A stretch of 29,546 nt of DNA from Auxenochlorella pyrenoidosa (GCA_001430745.1 KQ481993.1:531816-561361); one strand, 5' to 3'. Shown: positions 11,901 to 22,330, numbered from the stretch's first letter. Program-made: numbers and translations. The notes: generated by a model not told the origin, from the sequence alone.

Positions 11901-13524
11901 GACGAGAAGTGGGGCTGGATCGGCAGCAAGCCGGGCGACTACGTGGTGCTGGGCCTGGACTCGCGCAGCAGCAGCGACGGCGCGGGGGATGGCGCCAGCG
12001 TGGGTGAGCCCGAGGGGTGGTGGGGTGGGGTAAGTGGTGTGTGTGTGGGGTGGGGTGGGGTGGGGGGTTGGGGGGGCGCGCGGTGGCAGGCCTGGGGGCG
12101 GGCCATGCGCTGTGTGGCGGCGCGCTGCGCGGAAGGGGCGCCTGATGTCAGGGGGCACTGTGAGGGCCTTGCAGTGCAGCCGCTGTGATAGGGCCCAGAG
12201 CAGGCTGCCGTTGCTCTCTACACCAGGGACGCCGTGCATGCGCAACCCGCCCTGTCTGATCCCCCTAGCTGCCGCTCGGCACCCGCGTATGCAGAGGACG
12301 CGCTGCTGCCGGTGCTCAACCGCCGGGCATACGTCATCCTGGACTCTTACAACCACAAGCGGGGCCCCGTGACAGCCCCGCTCAACGTGTCGGCCATCCT
12401 GGCGGGGCTCCCGGATGCAGGCGAGCTGGGTGCGGGCTGAGCCGACGCCAGCGGGCCGCAGCTGGCAAAGCACGCAGTAATGATGTGCCTTAATGCTGCC
12501 GTGCTGCCAGCCTGCTTGCTGCGCCCGGTTCCTTATGCCGCAGATTGCTGACATTCCATGCCCCGCCGCGACGCGCTGCCTGTGCAGAAGCGGCAGACAA
12601 GGAGGCGGCGCCGGCGGCAGCTGAGCAGACCGAGAGCCAGATCCTGATTGGCCACCTGGCAAGCTACGAGGCAAGCCTGCCTGCCCAGTGCGCTGCAATG
12701 GCGCCGCTGCCGCTGCACTCGTCGCCTGGGGAGCTTCCACCCAGCCTGCTGTGCCTGGGAGACTCGCACCGCCCTTTTCCTCGTGCACGCGGCTCTTCCT
12801 GCGCTCCTGCTCCCGCAGCTTTGCTTGTGAGAGGAGCACACGACCTGCCGTCCTTGCCTGCCTGCCTGCCTGCCTGCCTGCCCCTGCAGGGCATGGGGCG
12901 TGCCAAGGTGGAGTGCATCAGCGGCTGCGCGTGCGAACCCAACGTGCTGGATGGGTGGTGGGAGCGGCACGCCTCGCTGCAGGTCATGCACACGATACGG
13001 GTGAGCCCGGGGCGAAGCTGAGCTGAGCTGGGCTGGAGGCTGGTGGCTGAGGCTTGAGCCAGGGCCGAGGCAGGGCTGGGGCCTGGGGCAGGCGTTGCTG
13101 GCCATGTGCACGGGGTCCCTTGGGCACCCCACTGCCTGTGAGCCAGCAGTCTTGGTCGTTGTTTGTTCACCTCACACTCACTCAAGCGGCTGCACACCTT
13201 CTATGTTGGTCTCATCCGTGTCAGGTGTCTGAGCACCCCAAGTGCCGCATCAAGCTGACCGTGCTCGACGAGAGTAGCGGCAAGGGCAAGGCGGCGGGGC
13301 ACAAGGTCAAGCTGACCGCGGCGCTGGTGCTGGCGGGCACCACGACAGAGGGCCTCAGCAAGCCCGGCAGGTGCGAGCAAGGGGGCAGGGCTGGGCGTGG
13401 GAGGGAACAGAACCTCACACACCAGAGCGAGCTTCTAGAGCGAGCTTTTAAAGCAACTCAACCTCTCACTCCCTCACCCTGAACCCCCAATCTGCCGTGC
13501 AGGCTGTCGTCGATTGCACAGTAG
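8918..13524 (+). CDS. SGNH/GDSL hydrolase, type II membrane or secreted
   Basis: Exons: 8918-9160, 9404-9628, 9855-10013, 10165-10177, 10377-10564, 10828-10935, 11159-11253, 11424-11583, 11823-12003, 12295-12429, 12588-12670, 12890-13000, 13225-13370, 13503-13524. All phases close, giving 622 aa. Residues 13-26 form one hydrophobic helix after a short basic head, so a signal anchor facing the Golgi or cell surface is likely. SGNH blocks are in order: GGSIS (Ser146), QSGS (Gly193), AMND (Asn221), DISH (Asp333/His336). The fold and catalytic triad imply an esterase or acyl-transfer reaction, perhaps on glycans; the substrate is unknown. The C-terminal half is a beta-rich Cys-containing domain (SGCACEP, YVILDSYNH) that I associate with algal SGNH proteins. 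Two introns use GC donors (11254, 12671). Start: first ATG before the TM helix; an in-frame ATG at 8789 would add 43 residues. Confidence 0.85.
10165..10177 (+). other. 13-nt micro-exon of the SGNH gene
   Basis: This is flanked by tttgcag upstream and gtgagc downstream. It encodes Asp-Ala-Asp-Ile plus one base, which joins the next exon to give VVVEFAMND, block III of the SGNH fold. Skipping it would shift the frame just before the block III Asn. Confidence 0.8.
12013..12078 (+). repeat. G-rich intron tract
   Basis: Repeated GGGGTGG units lie just after the donor of the SGNH intron 12004-12294. They give many G-runs of four or more on the transcript strand and so match a G-quadruplex pattern. 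Confidence 0.7.
12856..12883 (+). repeat. (CCTG)7 tetranucleotide repeat at a 3' splice site
   Basis: About seven cctg units run up to cccctgcag at 12889. They form the pyrimidine-rich end of the GC-AG intron 12671-12889 in the SGNH gene. Copy number is likely to vary between strains. Confidence 0.85.
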
Positions 13525-14302
13525 CGACTCACGAGGTCGGCCGCTTGTAACTTACAATTTTTCAGCATTCTTCAGCACTTGACATCATGTAACAATGCAT
13601 TGCCAGCGCTGACAAGTGGTTCATACGCGGGGTCCGCACACACCTGGTGGAAGGGCCATGTCAGGACAGCACCAGCGCTGGGGCGGTCGAGCAAATGAAT
13701 TCCGTGCACCTGCTGCCAGCCATTGTTCAATCCCACTTCCTTGGGAGGGCAGGTAGTCCGCCTTGGCTCAGCCCTTGTGCAAAACTCTTACATGTGGGCA
13801 GTGGCTACGCCTTGGAAGTGAAATGCAGGCGTCAAAACGCACAAGAGGAGGGCATGCCTGCACCCGCAGCTGCAGGCTACATGGCACTGCACTGTTTGGC
13901 ACGGCGTTGCGGTTCAATCACAGAAACATGCCTTGAGGAATCGAGAACCCAGTAAGTTTGCATGACAGAAGGCGCCATGCCTGACTGGCCTGGGTGCACC
14001 GCGTGGTCAAGGCAGGAGGGATGCAAAACGAGGGAGGATGGGCATCACAAATCATGAATCGTGAGTGAATCGAGGCGCCAGGCTTGCTGGGGATGGGGTG
14101 AGGCGAGTGCAGAGGGGTAAAGGGTAGCAGTAGACGCAGGGTGGTAGGCAAAATGGCTAGTGATGGCATGGACTGCGAAGTATGAGGTGAGCACGCCTGA
14201 CAACGCCCTGCTGGCCCATGACAGCCTCAGCAGCATACGGCCGGGTGGCATGGCGCGTTTAAGGCGCAGCGCTGCCGTCTGTGGGGGAGGGCTGGCTCTG
14301 TC
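13525..14302. other. Convergent intergenic region with poly(A) signals
   Basis: Plus-strand TGTAA occurs at 13546-13550 and 13588-13592, 22 and 64 nt past the SGNH stop. Minus-strand TGTAA (plus ttaca) occurs at 13552-13556 and 13788-13792 and would serve the Cys-rich gene. The rest (13800-14302) shows no gene and is probably 3' UTR of the Cys-rich gene. Confidence 0.55.
13545..13557. terminator. Palindrome with TGTAA on both strands
   Basis: The sequence ttgtaacttacaa is a perfect inverted repeat around a central c, so the same 13 bases carry a poly(A) signal in each direction between two convergent genes. Confidence 0.6.
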
Positions 14303-16658
14303 TCAGGCACGCGGCTTCTTGCACACCGGGTTGCCCCTCTGCAGCAGCGCAGGACAGAAAGATGGGGGCGGGGTGAGTGTGCAGTACGCTCCTGGATGCC
14401 AAGCTGGTGTCAACCTGCTTTGTGCTCACGGCACGCATGCCAGCAGCACAGGACACGAGCTGGGCTGTGCTTGGCCGGCCTGACCCCGCACAGCGTGCAC
14501 ATCGTGCAGGGCGCACCTCGTTGGTCACACACTTTAGGCCCGGCTTGCACAGCACGGGGGCGCAGTTGGACACGCAGGCAGCCTGCTGGTCGCCCTCCTG
14601 CAGGCAGGCAGGGCGCAGCAATGGACTTGTGGTGCCGTGGTCATTGACAGACGACAGCCCAAACAAGCAAGCAAGCAGGCATGATGGGCGGCAGCCCAGG
14701 CTTGCCTGGAAGGTGCAGGAGGTGCCGACGGGGCAGGTCGTGGCTGCGCAGGGGTTGTAGCCAGTTGGCTCCTCCACGCAGGCCGGCTTGCCCTTCTGCA
14801 AATGCCAAATGCAGTGGGCGCGCCGTGGGGGTGGTGCACTCAGAGACCCTCACCCCTCCCGGAAGCAAACAGCACCTTCAGAAATGCGGGAGTTGTTGGG
14901 CGCTGCCTGCCCCCGGCAGCGGCATGTGCCGCTGCACCCTCTGCTGCCACATTCAGGCGGCGCCCTCGCTGCCTCCATGGTTACCTTGTCGGTGACGCAG
15001 GTGCCAGAGGCGCAGCGCACGGCAGCGCAGTTGGAGACGCAAGTGCCGTGGTCATCGCCAGCCTGCGGGAGGAAGGCCGGTGTGGGGGGCTCTGTGTCGT
15101 GCCGACTGGCTGTGGTGTACTGGGGAGCGGACAAGCCAGGCAGGGCAGCGCTGTGTGCTTGCGCTTCACCTGCTGCGGTCCTGCTGCAGGACCCTGGCTG
15201 CCCACGCCTCCGCTGGGCTGGCCCCCCTGGCTTGCCTCGAAGGTGCAGAAGGTGCCGGTGGGGCACAGGGTGACGGCGCAGGGGTTGGCGCTGGCGGGCA
15301 TGCGCACGCAGGCGGGCTTGCCCTTCTTCTGCAGAGGGCGGCGAGCGGGCAGGGTGCCAGGGCGCAGCCGATGGAGGCACAAGCTCAGGACATAGGCGGC
15401 TGTGCCCTCAAGGAGGCTACTCCCCTCCCCCCCCAAAAAGACAACAGCGGCTGCAGACAGGCCTCTGCTGGCTGGCTATCTGGCCAGAATGCCGCCCCAG
15501 CTCACCGGGGTGACAATGCAAACCTTGCCCTTCTTGCACCGCACAGAGGCGCAGACAGAGATGCAGGTGCCCTGCTGGTCGCCGGCCTGCAGAGCGCGCC
15601 ACAAGGGGAGGGTGAGGGAAGAGGGTGACGTGCTGGCTAGGGCCTGGCACGCAGCAGCAGGCGTGCAGCCGAGGGGTAATGCAGCACTGCGGGTGCGGCA
15701 GGCAGGGTCTGACGAAGTGCTTGTCAAGGCCCTGTCATGCAGAGAGCGACTATGGCAGCAGCTGCCTAGCTGAAAGGCAGAACCACTTGCCTCGTAGGTG
15801 CAGGTGTTGCCAAAGGGGCAGGTTGTGGCGGCACAGGGGTTGTAGTCGTCCACGCAGGTGGGCTTGCCAGCCTGGGCACAAGCGCGTTGCACACAGGAGG
15901 GAGGGTGTGAGGCGAGGCTGGAAGGGCTGGCGGCACCTGGGAGCTGAGAGCAGCAGCGGAGGTTGCCACAGGCACGCTGCGAATGCACCCAATGCAAGGG
16001 GGCCACGGTGCAGCGGTTGCAGGGCAGCAGCAGCATGCAGGCTCACCTTCACAACGCAGACCTTGCCCTGTACGCAGGCCAGGTTGCACACGCGCTTGGG
16101 GGGCAGGCACTGGGGCTTGCCCCTCTGCACAGGACACAGGGCAGCGGGAAAGGGCAGGCAGCCCAGGCGGCTTGAGGTCAATGGGCTGCAACAAGCTGGT
16201 CTGCAAGGAACATGGCAACAGCCTGCCAGTGCAGGTCCGCAACAGTCACGCTGGCATGCCCTGCTGAGTCACCTTAATGACGCAGCGGTAGCCTGCCTTG
16301 CACTTGACGGTGGCGCAGGTGAGCACCTCTGCACAGGGCAGGGCGCTGCATGTTGATCCGGGCGGCGGCAGGGAGCCCCTGGCCACACACCGCCGCAGCA
16401 CGCGACCCGCTATCAGCTGTCAGGGGGTGAGCCGCAGACAGGGATGTCGCGCGCTCACCTGGCTCATTGGCACGGGCCTCAGCAGCGCTGCAAAGGAGGA
16501 AGAGGGCGGGAGCGTGCGAACAGCGGTCAGACGGTGGCGAGCGCTGGTGGCACGCAAGCTGCGTGCTTTCGGAGAAGCTCCTGGTTGCTTTGTTGGACTT
16601 GCCTGAGACTCAGGAAGGCCAGGCAGAGCACCAGGGCTGCAGCAGCCAAACGACCCAT
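14303..16658 (-). CDS. Secreted Cys-rich modular repeat protein
   Basis: Exons: 16658-16603, 16487-16459, 16328-16273, 16124-16047, 15871-15791, 15586-15506, 15328-15236, 15062-14985, 14795-14706, 14597-14517, 14338-14303 (TGA). Phases close, giving 252 aa. Residues 1 to about 20 are a signal peptide with a long hydrophobic core (AAAALVLCLAFLSL). The rest has about 32 Cys. From exon 5 on, two modules alternate, one per phase 0-0 exon: A (GKPxCV...NPCAxTxCPxGxxC) and B (GDxxxxCVSxCAxVxCxxGxxC), both ending C-x4-C-x(4,5)-C. Exons 3 and 4 are divergent relatives; exon 11 is a cut-off A module (RGNPVCKK) before the stop. Disulfide-stabilised extracellular protein, perhaps wall or matrix. No named family recognised; the Cys pattern faintly recalls follistatin-like modules. 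The start is the only in-frame ATG after an upstream stop. Confidence 0.75.
15184..15200. repeat. Short intronic palindrome
   Basis: The 17-nt inverted repeat ggtcctgctgcaggacc lies in the intron between the second A and second B modules of the Cys-rich gene. It has eight-base arms and a one-base centre. It could form a hairpin in the pre-mRNA; no function can be assigned. Confidence 0.5.
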
Positions 16659-17749
16659 GACCGCGTTCTTGAAAGCTTTGCGGCCTTCAGCGGTTTGTGG
16701 GACAGTGGAAGCTTTCGACAAGGATACAAACGATCAACCTCAGAGCAGAAGGAGAGTGGCAAACAAAGGAGTCCTCTGTAGTATATACGACGGTGCAACA
16801 AGTCTGACGCAGCCGACCGCCCCGCTGGCGGCTGCATGTGGGCCAACACGGTTTCAGTTGGGACTCCGTGCATGTTGATGGAATTAAAAGGGCCGCTCCC
16901 CGGATGAGTGGCTTGGATGCCGCCTCAGACAACGGCGTTATGGGCCCGCCTTCGAGCAGATTTGCAGCTGGCGAGCTGATGATGGTAAGGCAGGTTTTGT
17001 CGCTCAATCAAGGCTTGTGGATAAACAGACAGGCAAGCACCGGAATCGCGCAGGTTGAAAGGAGGAATGCCAATGCAAACAGGTGAGGCTGCTGCCAGGC
17101 CCGCCGCCTGGCCCTGCTTGCACTGGGCGGGAGACTGCCCTTCCCTTACCGCCTGTCCTGTTCGCCCTCTGTCCACCAGTGCCCTTTGGCATCCACGTTG
17201 AGGTTTACGGGTTGCGAGCTCGGCCCCTGGCTCAGCATGCCTGGTATGCGAGTGGGACGTGTAGGTGGGCCTTGCAATTCAACGGTCTCATGCAAGCCAT
17301 TCCACTGTAGTTGAACTGCCAGCACGAAATAATACTTTCACGTGTGCAGATATATGGGGCACGATGTGGCAGCAAGCTGGACTGCAGCACTTGCTGGCGG
17401 CACCAGCGGTGGTCACCCACCACCTCTGCAGCCTGCAGCACCACTTTGGGTGGTGTCTCAGGTCGAACCAGTATGGTGATTTGTTGTGGGGAAACGCATC
17501 CTTGAATTGTTGTCGTTGCAGGATTAAACAGGCGGACGGGGTGGTGGCATTGTCGCCGTCGCATTCGCGAAGCTGAGATGCTGCGGCATGCCGCCAGCGC
17601 TGCCGGTGCTGCCTGGGCAGCAGCCACTCGGATCACAGCAGTTTCGCAGCATCGGGTTGCGTTTCATGCACCCTGAATCTACCGAATTTTGGCCAAATAG
17701 CAACCCCGGGGCGCTAGCGGGAGCCGCTTGCCCCGGTCGTTCGCAAGCC
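16659..17749. promoter_or_regulatory. Divergent promoter region, Cys-rich and secreted genes
   Basis: A TATA-like element on the minus strand (GTATATAC, 16781-16788) lies about 125 nt upstream of the Cys-rich ATG. On the plus strand a G-box CACGTG (17339-17344) is followed by tatatggg (17351-17358), roughly 400 nt upstream of the ATG chosen for the next gene. No other gene is supported here; open frames up to 144 codons look random. Confidence 0.45.
16781..16788 (-). promoter_or_regulatory. TATA-like box of the Cys-rich gene
   Basis: The plus strand reads gtatatac, a palindrome, so the minus strand reads the same. Its distance to the start codon would allow a 5' UTR of about 90-100 nt. Confidence 0.45.
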
Positions 17750-20700
17750 ATGGCTCCGCCCAGCCCTTGCTGGGGGCTACATACACGGGCAGTAGCAGCC
17801 ATGTGTGTCCTGCTGGCCCTGGCATCGCTCGTGGAGCCCGGCGCAGGCGCGTCCCCGTAGCCACTTGTTCCCTTGCTTCGGTGGGTGCCTTGGAGAGCGA
17901 CAGTAGAGGCTGACAGAGCACATCGATTGTTGTGCGCTGCATGCAGGTGCTGCAACGGTAGAGAGGGACACTGCAGCAGCGGCGGAGGCGCCACTGGCGG
18001 CAGGTGCAGGAACGGGAGGACGGCGGCTTCTGGCAAGGTGAGTCCCATGCATGCGCCCTTCTCTACATTAGAACCTGTGCTGGTCTGCTCCAGTCTCCTC
18101 CACAGGTTACAAACCATCAAGTCTGGCCATCCCTGTCACCCGCAGTAGTCCACCTCCCTTGCGCCGCTCGCCACCGCCGCCCATCCGCCGCCCACTGCCG
18201 CCAGNNNNNNNNNNNNNNNNNNNNNNNNNNNNNNNNNNNNNNNNNNNNNNNNNNNNNNNNNNNNNNNNNNNNNNNNNNNNNNNNNNNNNNNNNNNNNNNN
18301 NNNNNNNNNNNNNNNNNNNNNNNNNNNNNNNNNNNNNNNNNNNNNNNNNNNNNNNNNNNNNNNNNNNNNNNNNNNNNNNNNNNNNNNNNNNNNNNNNNNN
18401 NNNNNNNNNNNNNNNNNNNNNNNNNNNNNNNNNNNNNNNNNNNNNNNNNNNNNNNNNNNNNNNNNNNNNNNNNNNNNNNNNNNNNNNNNNNNNNNNNNNN
18501 NNNNNNNNNNNNNNNNNNNNNNNNNNNNNNNNNNNNNNNNNNNNNNNNNNNNNNNNNNNNNNNNNNNNNNNNNNNNNNNNNNNNNNNNNNNNNNNNNNNN
18601 NNNNNNNNNNNNNNNNNNNNNNNNNNNNNNNNNNNNNNNNNNNNNNNNNNNNNNNNNNNNNNNNNNNNNNNNNNNNNNNNNNNNNNNNNNNNNNNNNNNN
18701 NNNNNNNNNNNNNNNNNNNNNNNNNNNNNNNNNNNNNNNNNNNNNNNNNNNNNNNNNNNNNNNNNNNNNNNNNNNNNNNNNNNNNNNNNNNNNNNNNNNN
18801 NNNNNNNNNNNNNNNNNNNNNNNNNNNNNNNNNNNNNNNNNNNNNNNNNNNNNNNNNNNNNNNNNNNNNNNNNNNNNNNNNNNNNNNNNNNNNNNNNNNN
18901 NNNNNNNNNNNNNNNNNNNNNNNNNNNNNNNNNNNNNNNGGCGTGGCAGCTGTGGACCCGCTTCCTGCACCGGAGGACAGGGTTCACCCCCGTGCCCAAT
19001 GGTCCTGCGGGGCCGGCCTCGACGCTCATCCAGAAGTTGCTCCCAGAGACGTACCAAGTGGGGCTGGCCGGCAATGGGGCCAGCACCAGAGGGACTGGTT
19101 CTGCAAGATGGGGCCAGCGGCGGCTCGGCGCGCGCTTCGCGCTGGCGGGCGCCCTCCCACACCTGGCGCTCCCAGAGGGCGCCACCCTGCCCCCTGTGAG
19201 GGACGTGCTTGGGATTTCCGACGGGCAACCTGCAACCGTGCCGCCCTGCCGCCCTGCTGCCCCTGCCCTGCAGTACAATGTATTTGTGAACCAGGTCGTG
19301 CCAGGTGGCACCAACTCCACGAATGCGGTGAGGCCACGTGTGCAGGCCCACTGCCCGTCGTACATTCGTGCTGCACGCGCCTGCTGCCTGCCTCCCTCCG
19401 GCCGGCGCCCGCCAGGGGCGCCGCTCCTTGGTGGCTGCACGGCCAGCCGCACCAGCCGCACCTGCCCTCCCTTACCCCTGGCATGCGTGCCTCTGGGGTG
19501 CAGGCCGCTGGCCCAGCGAGCAGCCCGCTGCCCAACGCCTGCTCCTCCCGCTGCGCAACAGCGCGCGCAGGCCCCTGCCCCTGACCCCCCCGCACGCACC
19601 ACCTGCAACCCACCAATCCCCCGCTCCTCACCACTCCCCCCCGGCCCTGCAGGCCGACATCTGGTCCAACATGCAGTACAGCTACGACCCCTTCTTCCTG
19701 TACCCGCTGGGCTCGGTGCTGGCCGACGCGCTGCGAGACCTGTACCGGGACGCCAGGGACGTGGCCCTCATACCCCAAGGTGAGGTGGAAGGCGCCGTCG
19801 CTGGCGTTGCGTTACTCGCGGGCTGCCCCGGGTGGCTGCGGGCCGTGCGGGTGGCGAGCCCCGTCGTGAAGCTGTGCCAGCCCTGGTTTGCAAGCTGGCG
19901 CGCAGGCAGCAACATGTTTCCCTGCCGACAGTTGTGGGCGGGCTCACAAATTCCAACGGTCGCTGAGGCACCAGCACGGCTTGCCTCACAACCCGCGGCC
20001 GCCCCTGTGTGCTGCTGGCCGCAGCTGCTCTGGGTCCCTTCGGCAACGCAACTGACCACCGCGTGAATTCGTACCCCGGCTTCAATCAGTGGGTGAGGGG
20101 GGTTTCAATCTTCCTGCATGGCAGAGCATGTGTGTTTGAGCGGCAGGTCGTGTGGCGGCAAGCGCAGGCGCGACTGAGGGCGGCTTGCCGCCACAACGTG
20201 CCCAGCTCTGTCTGCCTGCATCCGCTCCTCTGGGTGCACCCTCACCGCCTGCCCCACCCCGCCGCCCCCGCAGGTCACGTTCAACCCAAACATCAACGAG
20301 CTGCCGCTGTACATGCCTGCCTGGGCCTTTGACGCCGCGGCGTACCAGGCGGCGCATGCGCAGGTGCGGCGCCTGCCCTCCTCGCAGCGCCGCCGGCCCC
20401 TGCCTGCGCAGCGGGGAATCACGGCGCAGAGGAAGTGCCGGCGTGGCGCGCAGGCCGGCTGGGCTGCCTTGCCGTCCCCGGCTGCGGGTCGCGCCCACCG
20501 GCCCACCCCGCCTGTGGTGCTGCCGCTGCGCCTCCCAACCGCTGCAGGCTGTGAAGAACGAGCAGGACAACCTGGGCTGGGCGGCAAACTTCACTTTTTA
20601 CGGCGCCGACCTGGTCCAGCAGCTGGGAAGAGCCGAGTGAGCGCGCCAGCTGCCCGCCGAACTAGGCGCCTCGTGCCCTGGCCGAGCACGGAGGCGGTTG

Positions 20701-22131
20701 CGAGGCGCACGCACTGTTGACAGCTCGGAGCAGGCAGCTGTTCGCGGAGCATGCACGGCCAGGGACTTGCATCATATGCCAGACCTCACGTCAGCACAAG
20801 CTGCGCCTGCCTGCCCGCTCAGCACGCGGCCGCTCCCCCTCGTGGGCCAGCCTTGCTGCCACATCCCCATTCCTACCCCACCAACCTCTCCCCCACCCCG
20901 CCCCCCGCCCAGGTGGAGCAAATACACCCTGGATGGCTCCTCCGCCCTGGCCCCGCCCCTGGGCCTCAGCTGGGACGACCCCGTGGCCACCCCCCAGTGG
21001 AACTTCCTGGACTTAATCACCTCGACGTTTGGCCTGCTCACGCGGCGCAGCCTGCTGGACGGCCTGGAGTCGTACACGCTGGAGGCCAGGGGCTGGTTCT
21101 ACGGTGGGTGGCCCGCCTGGCGTGGCGTGGCGTGCGGTCGGGCCTGCACGTGTGTGCGTGCGGGTCGCCTTTTGAGGCGGCGCGGCTGCTTGGCAGGAGA
21201 CGCAGCCGCCGTGGCAGTGCGGGGGCCCATGGGCGGGGTTTGGTCCAGGTGTCCGCTTACATAAATATTTTGCTGCAGACCGGGGCGGTGCAGGCCAGCC
21301 CAGCGCAGGCACACGCCACGCGCTGCTGTTGCGCAGGCCTGGCTGCCAGGCGCTGCATGCCAGGCCAGCCACGCTGCTCCCCCCTGGCCCTGCCCCGGCA
21401 CTGCCGCAGGCAAGGTGGGCCCCAACCCAAAGTGGTACCCAGCCGCCGCGCTGGCAGCTGCGCGCCCCACCAGGCGCCCCGCCCAGCGCATCGCGGCCAG
21501 CTACTTTGCCGCGCGCTTTGGCAGCCTGCCGTTTGTGCCGCGCAACGCCGCGGCCGTCTACTCCCCCCGCCTCCGCTTCACCCTCACCCCGGGGGCCTTC
21601 AGCGACTTTGTGGGGTTCTGGACGGTGAGGGGCCCTGCCCGCGCTTGGTAGGGGGCGCTGCGGGTCGCAAGGGTTGAGCAGCAAGGAGCTAACTTGAGGC
21701 TGGTCGACAGGCTGGCGATGCGGCGGGCAGTGAGCCTGCCCGCGGCTATGCTTTCCTCGAGAGGAGGGAGGAGGGAACACTCCCTGCGCAGCCCATCCGC
21801 CCCCCGTCCCGCCCCCCACACACCCTTGCTGCCCTGTCCCTCCGCTCCCGGCCCGCAGAACGGCACCGCCAAGGACGTGCGCACGCTGCAGACCCTGGTC
21901 TGGCTCATCGACCGCAACATCACCGCCAGCGGCAGCGTGACCTGGGATGCGGGCACGCGCACCGTGACGGCGCTGCCGCCAGCTGGCAGGTGGTACCGCT
22001 TGGCCCAGGTCATGGAGGTGGTCAACGTGCCCTACTTCTTTGGCGGGCTGGCGGGGGCGCCGCCGCCCCCGGCGCCGCCGCCCATAGAGTACCTGCCCCC
22101 CGCGCCGCCGGGCAGCCTTGCCCCTTTTTAG
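17750..22131 (+). CDS. Secreted protein of unknown family (interrupted by gap)
   Basis: 5' exons: 17750-17846 and 17947-18037 (tentative). After the N run: 18940-19195, 19274-19327, 19653-19779, 20025-20092, 20274-20363, 20548-20636, 20913-21103, 21410-21624, 21859-22131 (TAG). Every phase after the gap closes, giving 453 visible residues. The start sits in an excellent context (gccATGG) and opens a signal peptide with the core AAMCVLLALASL. The second exon gives an Ala-rich stretch ending GRRLLA, common just after signal peptides in green algae. Five N-glycosylation sequons (NST, NAT, NFT, NGT, NIT) and a Pro-rich tail (APPPPAPPP) support export. The body is Trp/Tyr/Phe-rich and probably one globular domain; I do not recognise it. 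The first intron would need a GC donor (CAG|GCGCGT). An in-frame ATG at 17588 is a weaker start. Confidence 0.6.
18205..18939. other. Assembly gap (735 N)
   Basis: All bases are N. The gap removes part of the secreted gene: coding sequence runs from the first base after it, while the last tentative exon before it ends at 18037. At least one splice junction and an unknown number of residues are missing. Confidence 0.99.
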
Positions 22132-22330
22132 GCTCGATGGCTCGGTAGAGCCTTTGATAGGCTCACCCATCAATTGCCTTGCATTCTCACGCTTGCCTTG
22201 TCGCTGCTCTGTCCTATGCGTAATGTCCCTTGGGCTTTGTCAGCTCTGTAAGTAGACTCTCTTACAGATCTCTTCCACAGCCTGGAACAGGCAGAATGAA
22301 TGATATGGAGGAGCAGGCCTCAGGATACGT
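22132..22330. terminator. Compact convergent 3' ends with opposed TGTAA signals
   Basis: Only 199 bp separate the stop codons of the secreted gene (+) and the MACPF-Hint gene (-). The plus-strand TGTAA is at 22247-22251. The minus-strand TGTAA (plus ttaca) is at 22262-22266. TGTAAG and CTTACA form inverted arms. Each transcript would be cleaved beyond or within the other's signal, so the 3' ends probably overlap. Confidence 0.6.

Noticed and set aside
14303..16124. Regular repeats that could suggest a CRISPR or satellite array
   Set aside because: The repeats are exons of a Cys-rich protein with signal peptide, splice sites and diverged codons, not identical direct repeats with spacers.
18004..19608. 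Long open frames crossing the N run on both strands
   Set aside because: They are long only because N codons are read as X; the real frame after the gap starts at 18941 and splices at 19195.
21013..22173. 386-codon minus-strand open frame
   Set aside because: It is the antisense shadow of the well-phased plus-strand exons 21410-21624 and 21859-22131 and has no domain signature.
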